Shown: positions 33,031 to 41,102 of the stretch, in pieces
Numbering within the stretch: the stretch's first letter is position 1
How the letters are laid out: each line of letters starts with the position of its first letter
Assembly (NCBI GenBank): GCA_902635795.1
Contig: CACPPH010000005.1
Coordinates: 1 to 49,679, forward strand
DNA: 49,679 nucleotides
Origin: an uncultured Pelagibacteraceae bacterium
GTDB taxonomy: Bacteria; Pseudomonadota; Alphaproteobacteria; Pelagibacterales; Pelagibacteraceae
Direction of reading: 5' to 3'
Notes under the pieces: generated by a model
Databases searched by the model: none
What the model saw: the letters and a program-made list of their open reading frames with translations, nothing else
Told to the model about the DNA's origin: nothing
Made by a program: the position numbers and the translations under genes

Positions 33031-33941
33031 ATTGGATCACAAAATTTATTAAACCTAAAATAAAATCTCTTTTTGAAAAAAAATCTTCCAAGAGTGAAGA
33101 AAATCTCTGGGCTACATGCGGATGTAAAAATTTGATCTATAAAGAAGATTTAAAATCTAATTTTAAGTGCTGTCCTAAATGCGGAGCTCATCATAAACTT
33201 ACATGTAAAGAAAGATTTGAAATTTTTTTTGATAATAAACAGTTTGAATTATTAGAAACACCGCTTCCAAAAGATGATCCACTAAATTTTGAAGATAAAA
33301 AAAAATATGTTGATCGATTAAAATCTGCAAGAAAAATAACAAATCAAGATGATGCTGTTGCAATTGCTAAAGGCAAAGTAAAAGAAGTAGAAGTAGTTGT
33401 AGGTGCACAAGATTTTAGATTTATTGGCGGATCTTTTGGTGCAGCTTCAGGCGAAGCCTTTATTGCTGGGGTACAACATTCTATAGAAAATAAATTACCA
33501 TTTATTTTTTTTAGTTGTTCCGGAGGTCAAAGAATGATGGAAAGTTCAATAGCGTTAATGCAAATGTCAAGAACGGCACTTGCTGTAAACGAATTAAAGA
33601 AAAAAAATATTCCTTATATAGTTGTTCTCACTGACCCAACAACTGGAGGAGTTACTGCATCCTGGGCTATGTTAGGTGATATTTTAATCGCAGAACCCAA
33701 AGCAACAATTGGCTTTGCAGGTAGAAGAGTTATACAAGATACTGTGAGAGAAACTTTACCTGAAGAATTTCAAACAGCTGAGTATGTCAAGGACCACGGT
33801 GGTATAGATCTAGTGATTGAAAGAAAATACCTAAATTCAACTATTGGAACTCTTTTAAATGTTTTATTGAAAAAAGCAGAGGCTCAAGTAAAACAAGAGT
33901 CAAATGTCACAATCGATAAATCTTTACAAACAGCTAGCTAG
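33027..33941 (+). CDS. accD: Acetyl-CoA carboxylase carboxyltransferase beta subunit
   Basis: With AccA transfers the carboxyl group from biotin to acetyl-CoA, making malonyl-CoA. The N-terminal zinc ribbon has C31, C33, C49 and C52; the first pair is CxC where the family usually has CxxC, one residue shorter. The crotonase core shows FIGGSFGAASGEAF, FSCSGGQRMMESS, DPTTGGVTASWAMLGD and GFAGRRVIQ. The length is 304 residues. The order trpA-accD-folC is classical. Its 3' end overlaps the folC start by 38 bases. Confidence 0.95.
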   Translation: MNWITKFIKPKIKSLFEKKSSKSEENLWATCGCKNLIYKEDLKSNFKCCPKCGAHHKLTCKERFEIFFDNKQFELLETPLPKDDPLNFEDKKKYVDRLKSARKITNQDDAVAIAKGKVKEVEVVVGAQDFRFIGGSFGAASGEAFIAGVQHSIENKLPFIFFSCSGGQRMMESSIALMQMSRTALAVNELKKKNIPYIVVLTDPTTGGVTASWAMLGDILIAEPKATIGFAGRRVIQDTVRETLPEEFQTAEYVKDHGGIDLVIERKYLNSTIGTLLNVLLKKAEAQVKQESNVTIDKSLQTAS

Positions 33942-35166
33942 TCATAAACTTTTTAAAAAATCCGTAAATTTTGGTCTTAAAAGAATCAAGTTAGCCCTTT
34001 ACTTATTAGGTAATCCAGAAAAAAAACTCAAAAACGTAATTTCAGTAATAGGTGAGTCTGGCAAATTTACTACTTTATTTTCTTTAAAGTCATTTATCGA
34101 AGCTAATAATCAAAAGGTAACGACTCATGTTTCGCCTTCTCTTAGAGACATAAAGGAAAGATTTTACATGGGTGATAAGTATTTAAGTCATAAAGAAATA
34201 AAAAAAACTATAAAACAAATTGAAAAATTAAATATTCCTTTAACAGTTTTTGAATGTCTTACATTAATTTATATTATAAATGCCTCAAAAATTAACGCTG
34301 ATTATAATATACAAGAAACAGGTGCGCTCTGGAGATTGGACTCTAATAATGTAAATGATTTCCCGAGACTTCAGATTTGCACAAATATCAATAAGCAACA
34401 TTTAAATTTTTTAAAAAGAAAAACATTGGATGAGGTAATTAGAGAAGATGTAGGTTTTCTTAGTAATTTTACAAATATTTATGTAGGTAAACAAACACCA
34501 TATGTGTTAAAAAAAATTAAGAGGCTTTTAAAAAGTAACAAAAGTAAAATTTTATATCCAAACACTTGGAAACTTACTAAAACGGGTAACCGTTACTATT
34601 ACCAAGATAGAAATTTTAAAATAAAACTTAATACTAAAAATGTTTATTCTAAAGGAATGTTTGAAAATATTTGCCTTGCTATAAAAGTAGCTCTTGATCT
34701 TAATATAGATAAAAAAGTCATTCAAAAAGCTTTGCCTTTTCTATCTTTTGAAGGTCGATTTCAATACTTAAATAAAGGTAAAATTAAAAATAAACTAAAT
34801 AGAAATGAATTAATCATGATCGATGGGGCACATGCTACTGCTGATGCGCAAAACTTAGCATCATATTTAAAAAAAATTAAAATTCCTAAATATGGAATTT
34901 GGGCCATGACTAAAAATAAAGATCCAGATTTGTTTATTAAACAACTTAAGGGAGTATTCAAAAAAATTATTACAATGCCAATTAAAAATGAGGTCAATTC
35001 TGTCTCAGCTCAAGAGCTATATAAAATAGCAACTAAAAATAAATTTAATGTAGAAAAAAGCGATGATTTTGCCCAAGCATTAAAGAAGATAAGTAGTAAA
35101 GAAAAAAAACTTATTGTTTGTTTTGGTAGTCTGTATAACTGTGGAAATATTTTAAATAAAAATTAA
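33904..35166 (+). CDS. folC: Folylpolyglutamate synthase / dihydrofolate synthase
   Basis: Adds glutamate to folates (and to dihydropteroate) with ATP. N-terminal RIKLALYLLGNPEKKLK precedes a P-loop GESGKFT at 50-56, where the family consensus is GTNGKGS. THVSPSLRDIKERF corresponds to the TSPHL..ERI element and DGAHATADAQNL to DGAHNP. The length of 420 residues and its place after accD make FolC the best call, but the altered P-loop is notable. The start at 33904 overlaps accD by 38 bases; the 3' end overlaps trxA by 4 bases in convergent orientation. Confidence 0.86.
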   Translation: MSQSINLYKQLASHKLFKKSVNFGLKRIKLALYLLGNPEKKLKNVISVIGESGKFTTLFSLKSFIEANNQKVTTHVSPSLRDIKERFYMGDKYLSHKEIKKTIKQIEKLNIPLTVFECLTLIYIINASKINADYNIQETGALWRLDSNNVNDFPRLQICTNINKQHLNFLKRKTLDEVIREDVGFLSNFTNIYVGKQTPYVLKKIKRLLKSNKSKILYPNTWKLTKTGNRYYYQDRNFKIKLNTKNVYSKGMFENICLAIKVALDLNIDKKVIQKALPFLSFEGRFQYLNKGKIKNKLNRNELIMIDGAHATADAQNLASYLKKIKIPKYGIWAMTKNKDPDLFIKQLKGVFKKIITMPIKNEVNSVSAQELYKIATKNKFNVEKSDDFAQALKKISSKEKKLIVCFGSLYNCGNILNKN

Positions 35167-35480
35167 ATATGTGGTTTAATAAATTCAAGCATATCTTTTT
35201 CGCTTGATGCACCTACTTTTGTACCTAAAAGCTTACCCTCTTTAAATAAAAGAATTGTTGGTACACCTCTCACTGAATACTTAGTTGGCTCATTAGGCTG
35301 ACTCTCAATATCGTGGTAATAACAATCAATCTTATCTGACATGTCATTAGAAATTTTTTCTACTATTGGTTTAAGCTGTTGACATGGTCCACACCATGAG
35401 GCTGAAAATTGAATTAGTGAAAGTTTGCTTCCACCAATTTGCTCACTAAATTTTTCGTCTGTAGAATCTTTGAATGCCAT
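35163..35480 (-). CDS. trxA: Thioredoxin
   Basis: A general dithiol reductant of the cytoplasm. The active site is WCGPC with C30 and C33, the cis-Pro loop is VRGVPTILLF, and the fold end is KVGASSEKDMLEFI. The length of 105 residues is standard. It could reduce the thioredoxin-coupled arsenate reductase encoded at 5124. It is convergent with folC, sharing 4 bases, and lies downstream of sbcB after a 34-base gap. Confidence 0.94.
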   Translation of the reverse strand: MAFKDSTDEKFSEQIGGSKLSLIQFSASWCGPCQQLKPIVEKISNDMSDKIDCYYHDIESQPNEPTKYSVRGVPTILLFKEGKLLGTKVGASSEKDMLEFIKPHI

Positions 35481-35514
35481 AACCTTTAATTAAGTATTTT
35501 TCATTTTTTGTCAA

Positions 35515-36936
35515 CTATGCAGATGAATAATATTTTTCTAAATCTTCAACGTATGCGTTAATATCATCTAATATTTTTAGTTTTTCTGGTTGGTTTTCTT
35601 TTTCAAATTTTGATCTTAAAGTATCTATCTCTGAATAAGTTCTTGGAATCGTATTCCAGTTTTCATTATTAGTGCTTAAAAGTTTTTTTGAAATATCTTT
35701 ATGAATTAAATTAAAGTCAGATTTATTTAAAACCTCAGGTTTTTCCATGTAAAGCAGTTTTTTTCCAAAGTACTGTAACCTCTGATCTTTGAATTTAGAA
35801 ATGATTTGAAGTTTTTTATCCCAATCAACACTGTGAAACTCTGGCATTATTTTATTATCTTCTGTTGAAGTAAATTTAGCGTAAATACTTTCCTCATTAT
35901 ATAAATCTTCTTGTGACTTTGTCTGTTCTTTTTCATCAATTTCAGATCGTTTTATCGAGGATACCTTTTCTGCAAAAGCTTCATTATTTTTTATCATTTT
36001 AGCTCTTTCCTCTAATTTTTTTGTACCAATAAGTTTGTACTCATCAAATTGATTTCCATAAGATGGATTCATAATAACTGGATGTTTATTGTGTCTAACA
36101 GTTCTGATGAATTTTGGTTGTTTTTTCATTGCTGCAGTTAATTCTTTGATTGGCATATCCAAATATGGAGAAGGATCATGTCTTAAATCAAAACATAATG
36201 GCCATTGATATTGAGGATGCTGACAAATGAACGTTTGAACATATGGTCTGCTTCTTCCATAAAAATATTCATTCGTACAAAATAGTAATTCTTTTTTTAT
36301 TAACTCTAAGGACTGACTTTTATCCATTGTTAACATGCTTGCTTTCCAAACATTTGGTGCTTTTTTAGAAATTAATTTCGCTATTCCAATGGTTGCTATT
36401 ACATCACCAATTGCACTATGTGCATCTCCATGTTCAATTCCGTTTAAAGGTGCCATTTGATCTAATTTGTAAACATCGTTCCCTTTTTCGTTTACAGAAT
36501 TTTTAAGTGTATTTGGGTAATATAAGTTAGCGGCCCTTGCCAAACTTAAGATGTCTCCTCTAGTGTTTCCATTGGTGCTAGTAATGTAAGGATATTCTAA
36601 TGTTTGAAATAAAGTGCACCTTAAGAATTCCTCATCAAACTCAATACTATTGAACCCAATATAAGTAGCCTTTCCCCATCTTTTTAGTGTTTCAACAAAC
36701 TGCCTAATCATTTGATAATGAGAAAGGTTAGATTTTTTTAGCATTGAGGGTGAGGTCTTGTTCACAATCAGTGCCATGGCTTCCGGGATGATTCCAGGAC
36801 TTAATCTACACCTAGCATCGAAACGATCTAGTTCATCTAAATTGTCATTAGTTAATACAGCACCAATTTGAATTATTTGGCCCCAATATTTATTAGATGA
36901 ACTGGTCTCGAAATCGTAAAAGACAAAGTTAGACAT
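35515..36936 (-). CDS. sbcB: Exodeoxyribonuclease I
   Basis: A 3'-5' single-strand DNA exonuclease used in recombination and repair. It begins FVFYDFETSSSN with the DEDD metal residues D8 and E10 and then GQIIQIGAVLTND. The second acidic motif is FNSIEFDEEFLR and the third is HGDAHSAIGDVIATI with the H and D. SH3-like and helical C-terminal parts, including FDLRHDP, follow as in ExoI. The length of 473 residues matches SbcB. It is 9 bases after rmuC on the same strand, so two DNA-repair genes are paired. Confidence 0.93.
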   Translation of the reverse strand: MSNFVFYDFETSSSNKYWGQIIQIGAVLTNDNLDELDRFDARCRLSPGIIPEAMALIVNKTSPSMLKKSNLSHYQMIRQFVETLKRWGKATYIGFNSIEFDEEFLRCTLFQTLEYPYITSTNGNTRGDILSLARAANLYYPNTLKNSVNEKGNDVYKLDQMAPLNGIEHGDAHSAIGDVIATIGIAKLISKKAPNVWKASMLTMDKSQSLELIKKELLFCTNEYFYGRSRPYVQTFICQHPQYQWPLCFDLRHDPSPYLDMPIKELTAAMKKQPKFIRTVRHNKHPVIMNPSYGNQFDEYKLIGTKKLEERAKMIKNNEAFAEKVSSIKRSEIDEKEQTKSQEDLYNEESIYAKFTSTEDNKIMPEFHSVDWDKKLQIISKFKDQRLQYFGKKLLYMEKPEVLNKSDFNLIHKDISKKLLSTNNENWNTIPRTYSEIDTLRSKFEKENQPEKLKILDDINAYVEDLEKYYSSA

Positions 36937-36945
36937 AATTTATGT

Positions 36946-37974
36946 TTACTTTAGAACTTTTATCTTTTCTGGATTTTCTTTCAAGGAATCTGTTACTTGC
37001 TCTGGATCTTTTATATTCCCAAGCGTATTCATTATGGATCTGGCATCCCTACCAAAACCATCAGTTGCAGTAAGCGCTTGTTCTAATTTTTTTCTTAAAT
37101 CTTTAATTCCATCAAAATGCTTTTCAAACCTTGAGCTAATATTCCTCAAATCAGTGTAGATTTGAGTAGCATGTTGTTGAACTTTGAGTGTCTGAAATCC
37201 TAAATGATAAGATTGTAGCAAAGCAGATAAAGTGTTTGGTCCAGAAATCGTAACTTTGTATTTTGTTCTAAGTTCTTGCAATAAAAGTTCTTTTGTTTTG
37301 GGATCTCTGTAGCTTGAGAGTTCAGAAAATAGTCCTTCAGTCGGAACATAAATAATTGCAAAATCTGTACTTTTAGGTGGAGCAATATATTTTGCATTCA
37401 CTGTTTTAGCTTTTAGTCTAAAAGCTGCTGCCAAGTCTTTTCTGGCATTTGCCTGTGCCTCTTTATCATTGGCATTGTACGCGTCATCAATCGCTTTGTA
37501 TTTTTCAACTGGCCAATGACTATCAATTGGTAGTAAGACATCTTTGAGTTTAATAGCAAATTCAACTGTCTCAGATGTATCATCCTTCATTTTTGCGTTA
37601 GCAATAAATTGAGATGCTGGAAGTAAGTCTTTAAGAAGAGCGCCTAATCCAAATTCTGCGAGCGTCCCGTAAGTTTTTACCCCACTTAAAATTCTACTAA
37701 AATTGTCCTGACTTTTATTAAGCTCACTAACTTGCTGATTAAATACTGAAACTTTTTCATCGACTTTAGTCAAAGCACCTGTCATATCTTTAGCAATTTC
37801 TTTACTCATAGAACCAAAAGATTGACCAAAAGTTTCTTTAAATGAATTAAATTCATCTTTAAAAGTCTGCTCTGGGTTTACTGGTTTTTCAGGTTTATTT
37901 CTTATTAAAAAGAAAATTACTCCAATATTAATGATAACTAATAATACGACTAAAACTATAATTAACGAATCCAT
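36946..37974 (-). CDS. rmuC: RmuC-family DNA recombination protein
   Basis: A predicted nuclease-fold protein that limits inversions at short repeats in E. coli. There is an N-terminal membrane helix (about residues 3-23), a coiled coil (about 40-95) and the RmuC domain. The domain shows KTYGTLAEFGLGALLKDLLP, LPIDSHWPVEKY, DFAIIYVPTEGLFSEL and ISGPNTLSALLQSYHLGF (motif segments are given separately). At 342 residues it is a short member of the family. It precedes sbcB and follows a 63-residue unknown gene by 21 bases. Confidence 0.92.
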   Translation of the reverse strand: MDSLIIVLVVLLVIINIGVIFFLIRNKPEKPVNPEQTFKDEFNSFKETFGQSFGSMSKEIAKDMTGALTKVDEKVSVFNQQVSELNKSQDNFSRILSGVKTYGTLAEFGLGALLKDLLPASQFIANAKMKDDTSETVEFAIKLKDVLLPIDSHWPVEKYKAIDDAYNANDKEAQANARKDLAAAFRLKAKTVNAKYIAPPKSTDFAIIYVPTEGLFSELSSYRDPKTKELLLQELRTKYKVTISGPNTLSALLQSYHLGFQTLKVQQHATQIYTDLRNISSRFEKHFDGIKDLRKKLEQALTATDGFGRDARSIMNTLGNIKDPEQVTDSLKENPEKIKVLK

Positions 37975-37995
37975 AATTTAATATACCTCACAATC

Positions 37996-38187
37996 TTATT
38001 TTCCTCTAGCGATATCAATTTGCAGCTGAGCGTAATAATCAGCAGCATCTTCATCTGTCCAATCTGGATTATTTTTTTTCCACTCAGCTAATGCTTCTTC
38101 GTGAGCTATTAAATCCTTATGATCAGGTTCATAACCTTCATACTGATCTTCTTGTTGATCAATAGATAAATTTTTAACTTTATCCAT
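37996..38187 (-). CDS. Small acidic protein of unknown function
   Basis: 63 residues, strongly acidic, with many Asp/Glu and a Trp-containing second half (ALAEWKKNNPDWTDEDAADYY). No signal or membrane segment. A very good ribosome binding site, AAGGAG, lies just before the ATG on the minus strand, which supports a real gene. It overlaps the stop of the NUMOD3 gene by 8 bases and lies 21 bases before rmuC. I do not recognise a family. Confidence 0.7.
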   Translation of the reverse strand: MDKVKNLSIDQQEDQYEGYEPDHKDLIAHEEALAEWKKNNPDWTDEDAADYYAQLQIDIARGK

Positions 38188-39145
38188 AATGTTTTCTCCT
38201 TTCTATTGCTTTTAACCTAATTTTTTGTTTTGTTTCTTCAGGGTGTTTTCGACCGAACATACCATTTTTGTTACCTTTAACCGAAAGGCCAATTTTATTT
38301 TTATGTTCCTCTGTCCATTTTTTTCCAAAATTGTGATGATTTTTCCCTGACCAAGCATGTTTTGCTGCCTCAGTCCATCTTTTTAAAGATCTTAATCTTA
38401 TTTTATTTTTAGTTGCTAAAGAATGTTTTTTGCCAAACATATGATTTTTTTTGCCCATTTGTGACAACGATGTTTTTTTTCTCGTTTCAAAAGAAATTAT
38501 TTTTCCCATATGAGCTTTTGACAGTTTCTTTTTTACTTCTTCTTTTAAAGGAATGCCCTTTCTCGCCTTAGCTGCTAAAATGAAGGGATGGTTACGATTA
38601 AGTTTTTTTCCAAACATTTTGTGTTGTTTGCCCTTATGTTTACCTTTCCTGTTGATAGACATTAGGATTTTACTTTGCTCAGAATGGATCATTCCTTTGC
38701 CTGCTTGAGATATTTTCTTTTTTGTCTCTAACGAATGTTTTTTTCCTCTCATTGGATGATTTTTTTGATTCCACTCTGAGATTTTTTTCCTAGTTTCATC
38801 GCTGTGTTTCTTACCTAACATAGTAGGAGTCTTATTAAAAATTGCTGGAAATGCATTTTTATTTATCCAAATTGTTCTTTTGTAAATTTTTTTATTTACT
38901 TTTTGCTCATGTAATCTTGCTTTATTAACAGTGTCAAAGGTCCAACAAAGTTTAATTTTAAAATTTGATGGATTATGTTTAAATTCATTTTTTATTTTCT
39001 TGCTGCTTGTAAAGTAAACTACTCCTAGATCTTTTATTGGAGGCACCTTATTTCCCCATCTAACACCATGGTATTTTTTGTTGTCTGACAATCTAGTTAC
39101 TAAATAAGTATAAGGTTTGATTTTATTAAATTCTTTTGTTTTCAT
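38180..39145 (-). CDS. Phage-type GIY-YIG/NUMOD3 homing-endonuclease-like protein
   Basis: A 321-residue basic protein. The N-terminal 85 residues resemble a degenerate GIY-YIG nuclease: YTYLVTRLSDNKKYHGVRW at 12-30, GVVYFTSSKK at 41-50 and LHEQK with a conserved-type Glu at 80. The rest is an array of at least six NUMOD3-like DNA-binding repeats built on GKKHSxETKKKIS, at about 110-125, 133-147, 178-190, 212-225, 237-250, 273-285 and 297-311. Such proteins are free-standing homing endonucleases of T4-like phages and cyanophages. It lies between a lipoprotein gene (1-base gap) and a small acidic gene. Whether the nuclease site is active is uncertain. Confidence 0.85.
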   Translation of the reverse strand: MKTKEFNKIKPYTYLVTRLSDNKKYHGVRWGNKVPPIKDLGVVYFTSSKKIKNEFKHNPSNFKIKLCWTFDTVNKARLHEQKVNKKIYKRTIWINKNAFPAIFNKTPTMLGKKHSDETRKKISEWNQKNHPMRGKKHSLETKKKISQAGKGMIHSEQSKILMSINRKGKHKGKQHKMFGKKLNRNHPFILAAKARKGIPLKEEVKKKLSKAHMGKIISFETRKKTSLSQMGKKNHMFGKKHSLATKNKIRLRSLKRWTEAAKHAWSGKNHHNFGKKWTEEHKNKIGLSVKGNKNGMFGRKHPEETKQKIRLKAIERRKHYG

Positions 39146-39146
39146 A

Positions 39147-39503
39147 TTAATTTAAAACGCTATGTCCTCTATTGATTAAACATTTTCTATAGATTTTCTG
39201 GTATTGTGTTTCGGCTTCTACGCTACCTATCCAAAAGATAATATTGCCTAAAAATGAAGTATTATTTTTAGCAAGCTTTTTGCAGTGTTGAATATCGTTT
39301 GTAATTTCATGTGCCTTGTTTTCACTAAAAGTACCTGATCTTCCTGCGGTATCTACAACAGGTTTATACGCGCAGGAAGCCAGGGAGGAGAAAATGATAA
39401 TAATTAATAAAGTTTTTCTAAAGCTCTGACCGATGCCAATATATCCAAATCGGAGAAAATTTCTGATGATATTAATTAGAGTTCGATCAGAGCTTTGTCT
39501 CAT
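39147..39503 (-). CDS. Small lipoprotein with a long N-terminal leader
   Basis: 118 residues with a hydrophobic segment TLLIIIIFSSLASC whose Cys (residue 44) sits in a lipobox-like LASC. The mature domain (about 74 residues) contains AYKPVVDTAGRSGTF and NDIQHCKKLAKNN, a pattern seen in short glycine-zipper-adjacent outer membrane lipoproteins, ending CLINRGHSVLN. The 30 residues before the hydrophobic segment are unusual for a signal peptide, but AAAGGA-like ribosome binding bases precede the ATG at 39503 and no later start codon is available. The N-terminal coding part also contains an inverted repeat (39420-39496). Confidence 0.72.
   Translation of the reverse strand: MRQSSDRTLINIIRNFLRFGYIGIGQSFRKTLLIIIIFSSLASCAYKPVVDTAGRSGTFSENKAHEITNDIQHCKKLAKNNTSFLGNIIFWIGSVEAETQYQKIYRKCLINRGHSVLN
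39420..39496. repeat. Spaced inverted repeat in the lipoprotein gene 5' end
   Basis: AAAGCTCTGACCGA (39420-39433) and TCGATCAGAGCTTT (39483-39496) are inverted copies over 14 bases with one mismatch, separated by 49 bases. The repeats lie inside the N-terminal leader-coding part of the lipoprotein gene, so the mRNA could fold into a long-armed hairpin near the start codon, or the repeats could be a binding site or remnant of an inserted element. Confidence 0.55.
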
Positions 39504-39611
39504 ATGTTTTTCCTTTCTGTTTTTTTGTTCATATAAGAACCCTATTTCAATCAGATTAATTAAACCCGTCGTTTAAATTGGTTGTTTACGGACAAGAAAA
39601 AACTAAATAGA

Positions 39612-40157
39612 ATGCCAAATATGAGTAAAAAACGTAATATAAAGCGAAATCCTTACTCAATTGAAGATGGAATTAAAGATATAATTGAAAAAATAGGCGA
39701 TAAGGGTCTAAGAGAAGCTACAGGCAAAGGAATTGATACTTTTCTTAAAAAAAGTAATCCCGAGCATCCTGGCAGACACATTGATTTAAAAGATGCTGTT
39801 GATTTGGATATTTACTGCAGAAATAATGGCTTGGGAACGCCTTTATTAGATAGTTATAAAACAATTTTAGATAAAGCTACTGGTGTTTCATCTAATTATA
39901 AACCCGATGAAATTCGTAAGACAGTAACAAAAATTTTAGAAGAATTAGGTGATGTTTCGGAGACTGTTAGTAGTGCTATAAAAGATGGTAAAGTTACTGA
40001 GTCTGAAAAAAACAATATATCTAAAGAAATTAAAGAGTTAGAGATACAAATTTCTACCATAAAGAAACAAGTCGGATTAGGTGAAAAACACGATTACAAA
40101 TATAAGACTGGTGAAAAAATTAAAAACCGAGACGAGGATGGTTTAAAATCAGATTAA
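39612..40157 (+). CDS. Possible phage CII-like DNA-binding protein with coiled-coil tail
   Basis: I prefer the ATG at 39612 (181 residues); an ATG at 39621 and a TTG at 39582 are alternatives. The N-terminal half reads NPYSIEDGIKDIIEKIGDKG and later HPGRHIDLKDAVDLDIY, then LGTPLLDSY, a helical pattern like phage CII/CP76-type regulators of rhizobial prophages. The C-terminal half is charged, with an amphipathic coiled coil (about residues 120-160). No signal or membrane segment. An inverted repeat TTAAAC-CCGTC-GTTTAA at 39560-39576 lies upstream. The CII assignment is from memory of the pattern and is tentative. It is convergent with the next gene and overlaps it by 9 bases. Confidence 0.6.
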   Translation: MPNMSKKRNIKRNPYSIEDGIKDIIEKIGDKGLREATGKGIDTFLKKSNPEHPGRHIDLKDAVDLDIYCRNNGLGTPLLDSYKTILDKATGVSSNYKPDEIRKTVTKILEELGDVSETVSSAIKDGKVTESEKNNISKEIKELEIQISTIKKQVGLGEKHDYKYKTGEKIKNRDEDGLKSD

Positions 40158-41102
40158 ACCGATTCGTTTAATTATTTTATTTGCAGGAATTGTTTTTTTT
40201 ATCCAGGAAGCAGGGATACTATTTGGTTTTAACGCTGCAAAATAGGCCCCAACAAAATTAGCTCTAGAACAATTGCAACCACCAGCTTTAATCGTTTTTG
40301 TAATAGCAGATTTATAGCTGTTGGATGTTATAATCGCGTGAATTGATCCCATAAATGTGCCGGGATAACTACAAGCTTTTCCAAATTTTCTTACTGTTTT
40401 AATGTGATTTTGGTTTTTTAGTCTTATAACTTTTTTAATATTTGTTACTACGTCTTTGAAATATTTATTTTTTTTGTATTTTTTAACAAATGACTGAATA
40501 GGATTTCTATCTTTTTTACTAGCTAAATCTATAATCTTTAATTTAGATAAAGCGTATTTTTCATTTATTCTTGAATTAGCTACAGATTTAATAACTTTTT
40601 TAAGTTCTTTTTCTCTATCATTAAATAGAAAATAAGGCAGAGCAGCACAATAACCATCGGACTCGTTTACTTTCGTGCCACCAGTAATAATTTTCTTAGA
40701 TTTGATATTTTGTATAGTCTCTAAGATATTCTGATGAATCCATGGGCCATTCATAGGTTTTTTCCATTTAACTTTTTTATATTTTTTTCTTAGTTTTAGA
40801 TTTTTCCAATAATTCGACCCTGGCCCAAAGTGTTTTATGATATTTTTTTTGAAATTCCCAAAAATTTCTGATTTTTTTTTTGAGGAAATCAATGTTTGAA
40901 ACATTACTTGTCCAATATCATTATACCCTGAAACATTTCCAGTTTTAATGTTATAGAAAGGACTTCTATTTTTTTTCAAAAAAGCTATTTCTTTTTTTCC
41001 CTTAATATATTTCTTTAACTTTTTTGGATCGTATACCCAATGTAGAGGTCTAGTCGCTGCGTCCGCAACTGTTGCACCTAAAAAAATATGTAAATTATTC
41101 AT
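40149..41102 (-). CDS. ADP-ribosylglycohydrolase-family protein (crystallin J1-like)
   Basis: 317 residues with the fold markers of the ADP-ribosylglycohydrolase superfamily: an N-terminal helix GATVADAATRPLHWVYD (9-25) and a C-terminal GGCNCSRANFVGAYFAAL starting at residue 274. In ARH enzymes that position is GGDTDT, and in J1-crystallin-like members GGDNxSR; here the metal-coordinating Asp is Cys276. Catalysis by the usual two-magnesium site is therefore doubtful. Very Lys-rich middle part. Its start overlaps the rlmN stop by 8 bases, so it is probably in the same transcript. Confidence 0.75.
   Translation of the reverse strand: MNNLHIFLGATVADAATRPLHWVYDPKKLKKYIKGKKEIAFLKKNRSPFYNIKTGNVSGYNDIGQVMFQTLISSKKKSEIFGNFKKNIIKHFGPGSNYWKNLKLRKKYKKVKWKKPMNGPWIHQNILETIQNIKSKKIITGGTKVNESDGYCAALPYFLFNDREKELKKVIKSVANSRINEKYALSKLKIIDLASKKDRNPIQSFVKKYKKNKYFKDVVTNIKKVIRLKNQNHIKTVRKFGKACSYPGTFMGSIHAIITSNSYKSAITKTIKAGGCNCSRANFVGAYFAALKPNSIPASWIKKTIPANKIIKRIGLI

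Noticed and set aside
38690-39000. Short repeated G-K-K-H-S segments considered as a DNA tandem repeat or CRISPR array
   Set aside because: The repetition is at protein level (NUMOD3 motifs) with unequal spacing and divergent codons; no identical DNA repeats with spacers.
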